This document shows, one piece after another, positions 38,832-51,274 of a stretch of 64,000 nt of DNA. A program made the position numbers and the translations under genes. Each line of letters begins with the position of its first letter. Position 1 is the stretch's first letter. The notes under the pieces were generated by a model. That model saw only the letters and a list, made by a program, of their open reading frames with translations, was not told the origin of the DNA and did no database searches. Source of the stretch: Stromatinia cepivora (taxonomy: Eukaryota; Ascomycota; Leotiomycetes; Helotiales; Sclerotiniaceae); NCBI GenBank assembly GCA_014898415.1, contig RCTD01000020.1, forward strand, positions 1,054,001-1,118,000, written 5' to 3'.

Positions 38832-38995
38832 TATTGGATTTTGGATCATACTGTATATTTAAGTATAGGATTATACTATAATGGGACTAGCCTGTATGTG
38901 ATTCTATCGAATTATACAATCTATATAATAACTTCTAGCTAGATAACCTTATAATAAATAATGCTTTTCCACCCACTCAATATGACTTGTTAACA
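38832..38995 (+). repeat. 3' LTR of H
   Basis: 164 bp. The outer end keeps CCACCCACTCAATATGACTT and the inner start is mutated relative to 29805. AGGGGAG (polypurine tract) precedes it. Confidence 0.9.
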
Positions 38996-39205
38996 ATTTA
39001 TACTATTTCTATTTATAATTTATTCAATAAACCCATTATAATCTATATTTTTATTTATTTTGTAATTATTTCTTATTCTATATATTCTAATTCTTTATTG
39101 AATTCATATATATAAAATAAAAATAATTCGAATTCGATATCTTTTTGTTTGATCTATTTCTCAAATAACATTATTCTTATAATTCCAATAATAAATATAT
39201 CATTA

Positions 39206-39371
39206 TGTTGGAAATGAGGCCATCATAGGATTAGAATTGAGATCATATGATTATAATGGTGTATAGATCATATTTGGGGATAATTTTAATTCTATTTTTA
39301 TTAGAATAATAGATTTTTAGTTTAATTTATATAATCAACAATATTATTATTTTTTGTATCAAAAGTTAACA
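39206..39371 (+). repeat. 5' LTR of J1
   Basis: TGTTGGAAATGAGGCC to AAAGTTAACA, 166 bp. It is followed by GATTATAAAATTTGGTTGT, a mutated form of the primer-site-like sequence seen at 39782. Confidence 0.88.
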
Positions 39372-40376
39372 GATTATAAAATTTGGTTGTATAGTAATAA
39401 CTAAAAAGTAAAGCAAATCGAGAAAGGATTAGTATAATTAATAAAGGTGAAATGGAATGAAAATCAGAATTTTTATATAATATTATTAAAGTAGAATTGA
39501 AATATAATAATACAGTTTATAATTTGTAGTATTGTAGATTGGAGTGGGGAGTAGTTTGTATAGTGTTGATATAGAATTATAGCAAAAGTGAAGAGTAAGT
39601 TTGTATAATTATAAAAAAGTATATTATAATATTGTTGGAAATGAGGCCATCATAGGATTAGAATTGAGGTCACGTGATCACTGGCGGGAATAACCTCAAT
39701 TCTACTCCTACTAGAATAATAGATCCTTAATTCAATCTATATAATCAACAATATTATTATTTTCTATATCAAAAGTTAATAGATTATAAGATCCGGTTAT
39801 ATAATAATAATTAGAAAGTAAAGTAAATCGAGAAAGGATTAGTATAATTAATAGAGATGAAATAAAATGGAAATCAGAATTTTTATATAATATTATCAAA
39901 ATAAAGTTGAAATATAATAATATAGTTTATAATTTATAATATTACAAACCAGAACGGAAAGCAATCTGTATAATATCGATATAGAATTATAACAAAAGTA
40001 AAAAGCAAATTCATATAATTATAAGAAAATATATTATAATACAATTTTATGAATTTTTTTTATTGTTTTATTTTTTATATTTCTTTATTATTTTAACTCT
40101 ATTTGCAGTATATTTTTTAAGATTGTTTTAAAAACCTGAAGATTATTTTCGATATTTATCAAATAATAAGAAACCTTTATAATATCAGAATCAAATAATT
40201 CTTTGAAATTTGATTAAAACAATTATAAGCGATAATTTAAATAAATGAAGATACAATTGAGAGGGAAAGGATGGTTTTATATAATTGATCAAATATTAGA
40301 TGAATATATATAGATTGTAGGATTCAATATAGTATCTATTTATGAGATCAATAGTTGTATATATTACAATATCGAA

Positions 40377-40667
40377 TTGAAATCGGAATATTTAAAGAAT
40401 AAAGTGAATATATTATTATATATTTATATAATATTTAATAATAACGATGAAATCTTTATTGATAAATATTCAATAGTATATATATTCCGAAAATATCTTA
40501 AATCAAAATATATCAGAGTTAGTATAATTATAGCCAATATATATATAACAATGATTCAGAACTTCAAATTTCAATTCCATATTTATTCCGATATAATTAT
40601 TATCGAAGTTTGGGATAAATTGAAAGAGTATAAAAGGAAATTAGGGGTTGTAAATGAAAGTTATTGA
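40377..40667 (+). pseudogene. Copia gag relic of J2
   Basis: 96 open codons, homologous along its length to the minus-strand frame at 48483-48773 in J3. It starts MKSEYLKNKVN and ends WDKLKEYKRKLG, which fits the N-terminal gag region of copia elements. It lies about 0.6 kb inside the 5' LTR. Start codons coincide in both copies, which supports the frame. Confidence 0.6.
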
Positions 40668-41789
40668 TTAATATATCAAGATATTGTTTTATTTTTGATT
40701 TTAATATATAATCTTTTAATTGATTATCAAAGAATAATGGATATATTGAATATCCAAATTAATTTTAATATTGATGATAAGATTAAGTATTTATAAATTA
40801 AGGAATTTCGTTTTAAGGATAGATTAGAACAAATATAAATTATAAAAGGATTTAGATATATTTTTTGATATTAAGAATTAGATTTTGAAATCTTAAAAAA
40901 TATTTATGATTTATATTAAAAGGAAAATCATTATATATAAGATTGTTTGTATTTAATCTGAATTAGTAAATTTTTTTGTAATTATTTTTATTATCAAAAA
41001 AGAAAGGGATTATTGAATTCGAAGAAGGTTTATTCTAATAAAAAAGATCAAATATATTCTATTAATAATATCTTTAAACTAGATTTCGATATTGAGGATA
41101 TAATAAAGAAAGATTGTAATTTGATAAAGGAGATTATTAGTAAGGTTTTTTTTAATAAATAGTATATTGATATAGATGTTTCTTTATATATATTTGATCA
41201 ATTTTTATTATTTAAATTAATAGATTTTATTGTTAAATGAAAGATAAAGGTTGATGGGGGAATGATATATTATTATTATTAGGGTTTAATAGATATAGTA
41301 TACGAAGATGATTTTAAGATATTATTTTCAAATATATTATATATATTAAGGTTAGAAGTAAATTTATTATTAGGAAAAAGGATTTGCAAAATAAGATTGT
41401 AAAGGGAATTCAATTTTTATTATATATATTTCAAAAAGGATAATAAGAAAATTATTTGTATTAAAATACAAAATGGAATATATATGGTTTTATATATAAT
41501 CAAAGAATATGAGGATATAGTTTTTTGTTTGAATATATATCAAAATAATTAGAAAAAAGATTTTTCTTTAGAGATAATTGATAATACTAAAAGTATTAAT
41601 AATGAATTAATATTCAAAGAGAAAAAAAGATATCTATTATAATATCAAAGATTTAATTATTTAGATTTAAATAAAATTAAGAATTTATATAAGGTATTTA
41701 ATATAATTAAGTTAATAAAGGTTCTAATTGAATTAAATATTTGTGAAATATATATATTCATCAAAATGATTAATTGTATTTCGAGGTAA

Positions 41790-42035
41790 TTGAATTTATA
41801 TAAATCGAAAAAACTCGAATTTATATATTTCGATATTATAAGATTATTCCCAAAATCGATTCGAGGAAATCGTTATTTTATATTGATTATTAATAATTAT
41901 ATAAGAGTAAATTGGATTATATTATTTAAATAAAAAGATAATATAATTCAAATATTGAAAATTTGCAAAAAGAAAATAAAATTAGTTATTGGAGAAAAGA
42001 TTATTGTAATTAGGATTGATAATATATCGGAATTT
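41790..42035 (+). pseudogene. Copia integrase core relic of J2
   Basis: Plus-strand translation has LEFIYFDIIRLFPKSIRGNR then YFILIINNYIRVNWIILFK, the integrase core around the first catalytic aspartate (FDI), homologous to J3 47109-47360. The second aspartate region is mutated. Confidence 0.7.
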
Positions 42036-42452
42036 CTATAAGTTATTTGTGAATAATTATTAAATATATAATCCGAAATTATAATAATTGTTTTTTTATA
42101 TCAAAATAAATTTATAGAATGGAATATAAAGATTACAAAAATAGATATAAAAGCAATACTAAAAGAAATTGGATTATTATTAAAGTTTTAAAACGAAATT
42201 ATAGAATATAATACTTATATCAAAAATTATATTAATATTAATTTTGATATAAATAGAATAAATTGATTCTTTATAAAAACTTTTACAAATATAATATCAA
42301 ATATAAAGATATATAAATTTTGAAGGAACAAATATTATATTTATATTAATCTTAAGATTATTCCAAAAGAACAAAAATACAATAAATTATAGAATATTTC
42401 AAAAATCAATATATTTTTAGGATACTCAAAAATTACGAATAAATATATCAAA

Positions 42453-42824
42453 ATGTATTCTCCAAAACTAAATTATACATTTCGATCAAATAAAATAATT
42501 ATAAATGAATTTTATCGAAAAGAAAATTTGGATCTTAAATTAAGAAATTATAAATCAAATCTACAAAAAACAAAGAATATAAAACTAAATCGAAGATCTT
42601 GTAATAGATCAATAACAAATAAAATATTTTTTTTATTTTCGGTATCTTTTTCATTCTTAATACCAAATACAATATTTATATCATTTTTATTCCAAATATT
42701 CTTTTCAATAGATATTATACTAAGTTCAATGATTATATTAAGTATTTTAATTGTCAAATTGAAATTAAATAAATTAGATATATCAATATCAATATACAAT
42801 AAAGATAAAGATGATAATATCTAG
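42453..42824 (+). pseudogene. Integrase C-terminus and linker relic of J2
   Basis: 123 open codons. The segment MYSPKLNYTFRSNKIIINEF is a plausible end of the copia integrase (the short domain before RT); the remainder is a low-complexity linker. J3 has the same region at 46161-46690. The minus-strand open frame over it is a shadow. Confidence 0.5.
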
Positions 42825-43559
42825 AAAACAAATCAAGAATTTTCTTTCAAAAATATTTTAGATATTGAATCCATTATTTCAAAGATTCCAATCCAAAAAT
42901 CAATTTTTGCAGATTTTGAATTTATATCAAAAGCAAAATTTAAAATCGTTTTAAATTTTATTAATAAGTTTATTTCAATAGAATCAGAAAATGAAATAAA
43001 TCTATAATTATTTAAAACCAAATAAAAGGATACAATAAACCTTGAAGATAAATCTTTAAGATATTTAATATAAAAATAGAAAAGAAATATAAAACAAGAT
43101 CTTAAAGAAGAATAAGAAAACAAGATTATAAAAATATTGATTACAATATCTATATAAATCAAAACTCAAGAAAATATAGAATATATTATAATTACAATTC
43201 CAATCATTTACAAAATAAATCTTTATATCAAAAATAAAATCGTTTCAGATTTTATAATTTCGTTGATAAATATAAACAATATAAAAGATATAATATATTC
43301 AATCAAAAAAGTTTTGGGAATCAAAATACTAAGAATTTATAAGAAAACAATATCGAATCGAAAACATTTTGAAAAATGAAAGGAAATTATCCAAAAGGAA
43401 ATCATATTTTTAATTCAAAATAATATTTAAAAAGAATATATACTTTTTAAAAGAAATAATCTGATTTTGATAAAATAGATATTTATAGTTAAAATAAAGA
43501 ATAATAAGATAAAATAATTCAAAGCAAAATTAATAGTTCGAAAATTTAATCAAATATTA

Positions 43560-43960
43560 AAAAAAGATTATAACAAAATATTTATATCAATAATAAGATT
43601 AAATATATTTAAATTATTTCTAATTATTATTGTAAAGGAAAATTTGGAATATTTATATTTCGATATCAAAAACACTTTTATTAAATCATATTTGAAAGAA
43701 AAGATCTATTTCGAATTATTCTAAAGTATTAAAATCGAAAAGGGATATATATTATAAATTCTATGAAATTTATATAATTTGAAATAAGCTAAAAGAGATT
43801 AGAGTTTATTATTGAAAAAAGAGCTTTTAAATATAGATTTTATATAAAGTTTGATAGATCTATATTTGTATATATCTAAAGATTGTAATATAATATTATT
43901 GGTATATATCAATGATATTGTTATTGTATTATATATATCATTGTAAATTATTTAATTCGA
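43560..43960 (+). pseudogene. Copia reverse transcriptase relic of J2
   Basis: Contains the FDIKNAF-type block (about 43660-43685) and the catalytic box LVYINDIVIV at 43899-43928. The second position of the usual YVDD box has lost its aspartate (GAT to AAT), one RIP-type change. J2 sequence stops at 44053, where J3 is inserted, and resumes at 49538. Confidence 0.8.
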
Positions 43961-44053
43961 TGAAAAACTATTAGTTTGTTTTAATATCAAGAATCTAAAG
44001 GAGATTAGTAAGATTCTAAATATTAGGATTATTCGTAATAGAAAAATATATAT

Positions 44054-44219
44054 TATTAACTTTTGGTACAGGAAGTAGTAGTATTATTGACTATATAAAT
44101 TGAATTAAGGATCTATAATTTTAGTAGAAGTAGAATTAAGGTTATCCCCAAATATAATCTATATATCATTGTGATTACATAATCTTAATTCTAATCCTAT
44201 AATAACCTCATTTCCAATA
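44054..44219 (-). repeat. 3' LTR of J3
   Basis: 166 bp; outer start TATTAACTTTTGGTACAGG is less mutated than the same site at 49367, while its inner end (CCTCATTTCCAATA) is more mutated than 49532. Confidence 0.9.
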
Positions 44220-44229
44220 CTCCTTTATT

Positions 44230-44900
44230 AAGGATATCCTATTCGATCCTTCTAGATTACTAATCCTAATATTTTCTTGAACCTTTCAAAAACAACTTTT
44301 GTATAAAGCTTCATCATTCTATCGATAATTATATTATATATATTGATATAATTAATAACGATTTTCTTCTTTTCTATCAAATCCCTAATAAAATGATAAC
44401 TGATATCTATATATTTAAATCGTTTATACAAATATAGGTTCTTGATTAAAACTAAAATACCCTAATTGTTATTAAGTATTTAAATTATATCTCTATTTTT
44501 TCCAATATAATTTGATCTAAATAAATCTTTGAATATTTATATAATCTATCTTTTTTATTTGATGAATATTATTATTGTAATATATTCTGATTCTATATTA
44601 AAAATAATCATAAATATTTATTTCTTATTAATCTATAATATAAAACCTTTATAGAATATTATAATTCCTTTTAAAACATTTTTCCGATTATATTTGTTAT
44701 TAGTCCAATCTGTATCTGTATATATCTTTATTATATTATCAAATATATTATATTCTTTATAAATATCAGATTATACTTTCTTTGGCCCGAATTATAACTT
44801 TTGTTTGATTATTGATTATAGATATTATATTAAATTTTTCAAAATTATAATATAATGTTTTATTGATTTTATTATAAATTATGAAAATCTTTCAATTGAG
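44230..44900 (-). pseudogene. Copia RNase H and pol C-terminus relic of J3
   Basis: Minus-strand reading has DTDWTNNKYNRKNV (RNase H start), a SEYI stretch, then the terminal IDIRYHFIRDLIEKKKIV and MTKLYTK-like blocks and FERFKKILGLVI. These are the standard last motifs of copia pol. Confidence 0.75.
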
Positions 44901-45250
44901 AATGTTATATTTGGTCGAGTATATATTATTAAATAAATTATATTTCTTATTTGTTATTGATATTCATTTATATTTATTAATTTATTGTTATTAATTGTTG
45001 ATCGGAAATGAGTATAATTTATTATTGATAGTTTCTTGATTTGGTATTGTTTATATATAATATTGTATTTGATTAGTATAATATTGAAATATTCTTTTTG
45101 GTTTATAGTTAATGTATATACTTTTTTATTATAAATGATTTTAATATTTAGGATTTTATTAATCTCTTTTAGATTCTTGGTATTAAAATGGATCGATAAT
45201 TTTTCATCGAATCAAATGATTTGTGATGATATATATGATATAATAATGAT

Positions 45251-45610
45251 ATTGTTAATATATATTAGTAATATTATATTATAGTTTTTAGATATATATA
45301 AATATAGATCTATCAAATTTTATATAAAATTTATATTTAAAAGCTTTTTTTTTAATAGTAAATTTTAGTTTTTTTCAATTTGTTTTAAATTATATAGATT
45401 TTGTAGGGTTTATAATATATATCCCTTTTCGATTTTGATATTTTGGGGTAATTCGAAATAGATCTTTTCCTTTAAATGTGATTTAGTAAAGGCATTTTTG
45501 ATATCGAAATGTAAATATTCCAAATTTTTCTTTATAATGATAATTAGGAATAGTTTGAATATATTTAATCTTATTATTGGTGTAAATATTTTGTTATAAT
45601 TTTTTTTCAA
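45251..45610 (-). pseudogene. Copia reverse transcriptase relic of J3
   Basis: 66 open codons (45410-45610) with IFTPIIRLNIFKLFLII and LEYLHFDIKNAFTKSHLKE then KIYFELPQNIK, the copia RT fingers block with the first catalytic aspartate kept. The YVDD box at 45251-45262 reads YINN: both catalytic aspartates are lost, each by a G-to-A change. Confidence 0.85.
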
Positions 45611-46160
45611 TATTTGATTGAACTTTTGAATTATTAATCTTATTTTGAATTATTTTATTTTGTTATTTTTGGTTTTAATTATAAATATTTATTTCGTTAA
45701 AATTAGATTATTTTTTTTAAGGAGTATATATTCTTTTTAAGTATTATTTTGAATTAAAGATATGATTTCTTTTTGAATAATTTTCTTCTATTTTTCAGAA
45801 TATTCTTGATTCGATATTGTTTTTTTATAAGTTTTTGGTATTTTGATTTCCAGAATTTCTTTGGTTAGATATATTATATTTTTTGTATTTATTTATATCT
45901 ATTAACGAAATTATAAAATCTGAAATGATTTTGTTTTTAATATAAAAATCTATTTTGTAAATAATTGGGATTATAATTATAATATTTTTTATACTTTCTT
46001 GAGTTTTAGTTTATATAAATATTATAATCAATATTCTTATAATCTTATTTTCCTATTCTTTTTCAAAATCTTATTCTATATCTCTTTTCTGTTTTCGTAT
46101 TAGATATTTTAAAGATTCATCTTCAAAATCTATTTTATCCTTTTATTCGATTTTAAATAA

Positions 46161-46499
46161 TTATAGATTTATTTTACTTTTTGATTTTATTGAAATAAAT
46201 TTATTAACAAAATTTAAAATAATTTTAAATTTTGTTTTTGATATAGATTCAGGGTTTATAAAAGTTGATTTTTGGATTGGAATTTTTGGAATAATGGATT
46301 CGATATTTGAAATATCTTTAAAAAAAGATTCTTGATTTATTTTTTGAATATTATTATTTTTATCTTTATTGTATATTGATATTAATATATTTAATTTATC
46401 TGATTTTAATTCGATAATTAAGATGTTTAATATAATCATTGAACTCGGTATAATATCTATTGGAGAGAATATTTGAAATGAAGATGATATAAATATCAT
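46161..46499 (-). pseudogene. Pol linker relic of J3
   Basis: 112 open codons rich in Ile, Ser and Asn, homologous to J2 42620-43010. Variable linker between integrase and RT, no motif. Confidence 0.45.
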
Positions 46500-47108
46500 A
46501 TTTAATATTGAGGATAAAAAAAGTGTTTTATTTGTTATTAATTTATTATAAGATCTTTGATTTGGCTTTATATTTTTTATTCCTTATAGATTTGATCTAT
46601 AATTTCTTAATTTAAGATCCAAATCTCTTTTTCGATAAGATTCATTTATAATTACTTTATTTGATCGAAATATATAATCTAATTTTAAAGAATACATTTT
46701 GATATATTTATTTGTAATTTTTGAATATCCTAGAAATATATCGATTTTCGAAATATTCTACAATTTATTATATCTTTGCTTTTTCGAAATAATCTTGGGA
46801 TTAATATAAATATAATATTTATTTCTTTAGATTTTATATATTTTTATATTTAATATTATATTTATAAAAACTTTTATAAAGAATCGATTTATTCTATTTA
46901 TATTAAGATCAATATTAATACAATTCTTAATATAAATATTATATTTTATAATTTCATTTCAAAATTTTAATAATAATCTAATTTCTTTTAGTATTGCTTT
47001 TATATCTATTTTTATAATCCTTATATTCTGTTTTACAGATTCATTTTGATATAAAAAAGCAATTATTATAATTTCGGATTATATATCTAATAATTATTTA
47101 TAAATAAT

Positions 47109-47360
47109 TTATAAAAGTTCCAATATATTATTAATTTTAATTACAATAATCTTTTCTTCAATAATCAATTCTATCTCCTTTTTCCAAGTTTTCAATATTT
47201 GAATTATATCATCTTTTTGTTTAAATAATATAATCCAATTTACTTTTATATAATTATCGATAATCAATATAAAATAACGATTCCCTTGAATCGATTTTGG
47301 GAATAGTTCTATAATATCGAAATATATAAATTCGAATCTCTTTGATTTATATAGATTCAA
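47109..47360 (-). pseudogene. Copia integrase core relic of J3
   Basis: 83 open codons: FEFIYFDIIELFPKSIQGNR, then YFILIIDNYIKVNWIILFK, and an end KINNILELL where the family has an aspartate followed by N-A-x-E-L. First catalytic aspartate kept, second changed to Asn. Confidence 0.85.
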
Positions 47361-48482
47361 TTACTTCAGAATATAATTGATTATCTTAATAAATATATAT
47401 ATTTTATAAATATCTAATTCAATTGAAATCTTTAGTGATTTGATTATATTGAATACTTTATATAAATTCTTGATTTTATTTAAACTTAAAGAATTAAATT
47501 TTCGATACTATAATAAATATCTCTTTTTCTCCTTGAATATTAATTTATCATCGATATCTTTAATATCATTAATTATTTCTAAAGAAAAACCTTTTTCCTG
47601 AATATTTTGATATATATTCGAATAAAAAACTATATTTTTATATCCTTTGGTTATATATAAAATTATATATATTCTATCTTATATTCTAATATAGATGATT
47701 TTTTTATTATCCTTTTTAAAATATATATAATAAAAATTGAATTCCCTTTACAATCCTATTTCGCAAATCCTTTTTCCTAACAGCAAATTTATTCCTAATT
47801 CTAATATATATAATATATTTGAAAATAATATTTTAGAATTATTTTCGTATATTATATCCACTAAACCCTAATAACAATAATATATCACTCTTTTATCAAC
47901 CTTTATTCTTTATTTGATAATAAAATTTATTAATCTGAATAATAAAGATTGATCAAATATATATAAAGAAATATTTGTATTAATATATTATTTATTAAAA
48001 AAAGTTTTATTAATAATCTCCTTTATCAAATTACAATCTTCCTTTATTATATCCTCAATATCGGAATCTAATTCAAAAATATTATTAATAAAATATACTT
48101 AATCTTTCTTATTAAAATAAATCTTTTTCAAATTTAATAATCCCTTTTTCTTTTAATAATAAAGATAATTATAAAAGAATTTATTGATTTATAATAAATA
48201 CAAATAATCTTATATATAATGATTTTTCTTTTAATACAAATCACAAATATTATTTGAAATCTCGAAATTTGATTCTTGATATTGAAAAATATACCTAAAT
48301 CCTTTCACAATTTATATTTATTTTAATCCATTTTTAAAATAAAATTCCTTAATCTATAAATACTTAATCTTATCATTAATACTAAAATTGATTTGGATAT
48401 CCAATATATTCATTATTCTTTAATAATCGATTAAAAGATTATATATTAAAACCAAAAACAAAATAATATTTTGATATATTAA

Positions 48483-48773
48483 TTAATAGTTTTTATTTAC
48501 AGCCTTTAATTTCCTTTTATATTTTTTCAATTTATCCCAAGTTTCGATAATGATTATATCAAAATAAATATTAGATTGAAATTTAAAGTTCTGAATCATT
48601 ATTATATATATATTAATTATAATTATATTAACTTTAATATATTTCGATTTAAAATATCTCCAGAATATATATACTATTGAATATTCATCAATAAAGATTT
48701 CATTATTATTATTAAATATTATACAAATATACAATAATACATTTACTTTATCCTTTAAATATTCCGATTTCAA
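48483..48773 (-). pseudogene. Copia gag relic of J3
   Basis: 96 codons, the same length and start as J2 40377-40667 and clearly the same protein; substitutions are of the Asn/Asp and Ile/Val kind caused by RIP. Confidence 0.6.
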
Positions 48774-49366
48774 CTCGATATTATAATATATACGATTATT
48801 GATTTCATAAACAAATACTATATTGAATCCTATAATCTATATATATTCATTTAATATTTGATCAATTATATAAAACCATTCTTTCTTTTTCAATTATATT
48901 TTTATTTATCTAAATCATCACTTATAATTGTTTTAATCGAACTTCGAAAGATTATTTGATTTTGATATTGTAAAGATTTTTTATTATTTGATAAATATCG
49001 CAAATAGTTTTCAGGTTTTTAAAATGATCTTAAAAAATATATAACAAATAGATTCGGAATAATAAAGAAATATAAAAATAAAACAATAAGAAAATTTATA
49101 AAATTATATTATAATATATTTTCTTATAATTATACAAACTTACTTTTCACTTCTACTATAATTCTATATCAACATTATATAGATTACTCTCCATTTTGAT
49201 CTATAATATTATAAATTATAAACTATATTATTATATTTCAACTCTGTTTCAATAATATTATATAAAAACTTTGATTTTTAATCTATTTTATCCCTACTAA
49301 TTATATTAATCCTTTTTTGATTTGCTTTACTTTCTAATTATTATTATACAACCGGATTTTATAATC

Positions 49367-49532
49367 TATTAACTTTTGATATAGGAAATAATAATATTAT
49401 TGATTATATAAATTGAATTAAAGATCTATAATTCTAATAGGAGTAGAATTAAGGTTATCCCCAAATATGGTCTGTACACCATTGTAATCACGTGACCTCA
49501 ATTCTAATCCTATGATGGCCTCATTTCCAACA
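49367..49532 (-). repeat. 5' LTR of J3
   Basis: 166 bp. The outer end keeps AATCACGTGACCTCAATTCT and GATGGCCTCATTTCC, unmutated. Confidence 0.9.
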
Positions 49533-50431
49533 TATATATTAATTATAAATCAAGAAGAATATTTTGATATTATATTAATTAAATATAGTATTATATATGA
49601 ATAATATTAAGTTAAGAAATTATCAATAATGGATTATATCTATTTTCGATTAGTAATCGATAATAATAAATTAATAGATATAAATGAATATCAATAACGA
49701 ATAGGAAATATAATCTATTTAATGATATATATTTGATTAGATATAGTATTCTTAATTGAAAGATTTTCATAATTTATAACAAAATCAGTAAAACATTATA
49801 TTATAGTTTTGAAGAATTGAATGTAATATCTATAATCAATAATCAAATAGAAATTATAGTTCGGATTAAAGAGAATACAATCTGATATTTGCAAAAAATA
49901 TAATATATTTGATAATATAATAAAGATATATACAAATACAGATTAGATTAATAATAAATATAATCAGAAAAGTATTTCAAAAAGAATTATAATATTTTAT
50001 AGAAACTTTATATTATAAACTAACAAGAAACAAATATCTATAATTATCTTTAATATAGAATCAGAATATATTATAATAATAATATTCATCAAATAAAGAA
50101 AATAGATTATACAAATATTCAAAGATTTATTTAAATTAAATTATATTAAAAAAAACAAAGATACAATTCAGATATTTGATAACAATCAAAATACTTTAAT
50201 TTTAATTAAGAATCTATATTTATATAAACGATTCAAATATATAAATATCAATTATTATTTCATTAAAGATTTAATAGAAAAAGAGAAAATCGTCATTAAT
50301 TATATCAATATATATAATATAATTGCTGACAAAATGATAAAGCCTTGTATAAAGATTGCTTTCGAAAGATTTAAGAAAATATTAGGATTAATAATCTAAA
50401 AGAATCGAATAGGATATCCTCAATAAAGAAG

Positions 50432-50597
50432 TATTGGAAATAAAACTATCATAGGATTAGAATTGAGATTATATGATCATAATAATATATAAACTATATT
50501 TAGGGATAATCTCAATTCTACTCCTATTAGAATAATAGATCCTTAGTTCAACCTATATAGTCAACAATACTACTACTTCCTGCATCAAAAGTTAACA
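50432..50597 (+). repeat. 3' LTR of J2
   Basis: 166 bp, full-length form, unlike the 149-bp left LTR at 39633. Its right flank TAAAG continues the J1 pol sequence. Confidence 0.88.
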
Positions 50598-51108
50598 TAA
50601 AGGTATATATAGATACAGATTTGGTTAATAACAAATATAATTGGAAAAGTATTTCAAAAGAAGTTGTAATATTTTATGAAGGTTTTATATTATAAATTAA
50701 TAAAAAACAAGTATCTATAACTATTTTTAATATAAAATCAGAATATATTATGATAGTAATGTTTATCAAACAAGAGAGATGGATTGTATAAATGCTCAAA
50801 GATTTATTCAGATCAAATTATATTGGAAAGAATGGAGATATGATTCAGATGTTTGGTAATAATTAAGGTACTTTAATTTTAATCAAAAATCTATATTCGT
50901 ATGAACAATCCAAATATATAAATATCAATTATTATTTCATCAAAAACTTAATAGAAAAGAAAAAAATCGTCATTAATTATATCAATATATATGATATAGT
51001 TATCAATAGAATAACAAAACTTTATACAAGGATTGCTTTTGAAAGATTCAAAAAAATGTTAGGATTAATAGTCTAGAAGGATCGAATAGGATATCCTCAA
51101 TAGGAGAG

Positions 51109-51274
51109 TATTGGAAATGAAATCATTATAGGATTAGAATTGAGATTATGTAATTATAATAGTGTATAGACTATATTTGGGGATAATCTCAATTTTATTT
51201 CTATTAGAATAATAGATCCTTAGTTCAATCTATATAATCAACAATACTATTACTTCCTGCACCAAAAGTTAATA
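51109..51274 (+). repeat. 3' LTR of J1
   Basis: 166 bp, preceded by TAGGAGAG (purine tract) and followed by CATTA, where E0 resumes. Confidence 0.88.

Larger units (their letters stand above)
29805..38995 (+). mobile_element. Non-autonomous LTR element H (TRIM-like) in E0, containing gypsy D
   Basis: LTRs of exactly 164 bp (29805-29968 and 38832-38995) are flanked by ATTTA (29800-29804 and 38996-39000), and E2 shows the empty site. The LTR reads TATTGGATTTTGG to TTAACA, TG..CA before mutation. A primer-site-like TTATAAGCCCGGG follows the left LTR at 29971 and the purine tract AGGGGAG precedes the right one. After removing D and its duplication, H is only about 2.1 kb, with 1.8 kb internal sequence and no recognisable gag or pol. 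It must have been mobilised in trans. Confidence 0.9.
44054..49532 (-). mobile_element. Copia element J3, full length, reverse orientation inside J2
   Basis: 5479 bp with 166-bp LTRs (44054-44219 and 49367-49532) and identical TATAT flanks (44049-44053 and 49533-49537). It is the same family as J1 and J2 but inverted, so the region is a large imperfect palindrome around it. Minus-strand relics in order from the right: gag 48483-48773, integrase 47109-47360, linker 46161-46499, RT 45410-45610 and 45251-45262, RNase H and pol end about 44230-44900. A purine tract AAAGGAG sits before the 3' LTR. It is the only structurally complete J copy. Confidence 0.94.
39633..50597 (+). mobile_element. Copia element J2, recombinant copy inside J1, split by J3
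   Basis: The left LTR is 39633-39781 (149 bp, with a 17-bp deletion relative to the family) and the right LTR is 50432-50597 (166 bp). The flanks differ (AATAT left, TAAAG right), so the two ends come from different insertions. The plus strand carries a full but decayed copia order: gag 40377-40667, integrase about 41790-42030, linker 42453-42824, RT about 43560-43960, then, after J3, RNase H and pol end 49538-50400. The RT catalytic box reads YIND (43905-43916). Confidence 0.85.
39206..51274 (+). mobile_element. Copia element J1, outermost of a three-element stack
   Basis: Terminal LTRs of 166 bp (39206-39371 and 51109-51274) are flanked by CATTA (39201-39205 and 51275-51279). Its own internal sequence is only the first 261 bp (39372-39632) and the last part from RNase H on (50598-51108); about 4 kb in between is missing and replaced by J2. 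The right part has the copia pol end with F..FKK-LGL and a purine tract before the LTR. Confidence 0.85.

Noticed and set aside
42548..43162. Minus-strand frames over J2 pol linker
   Set aside because: Shadows of the plus-strand pol relic; no homologous frame supported in J3.
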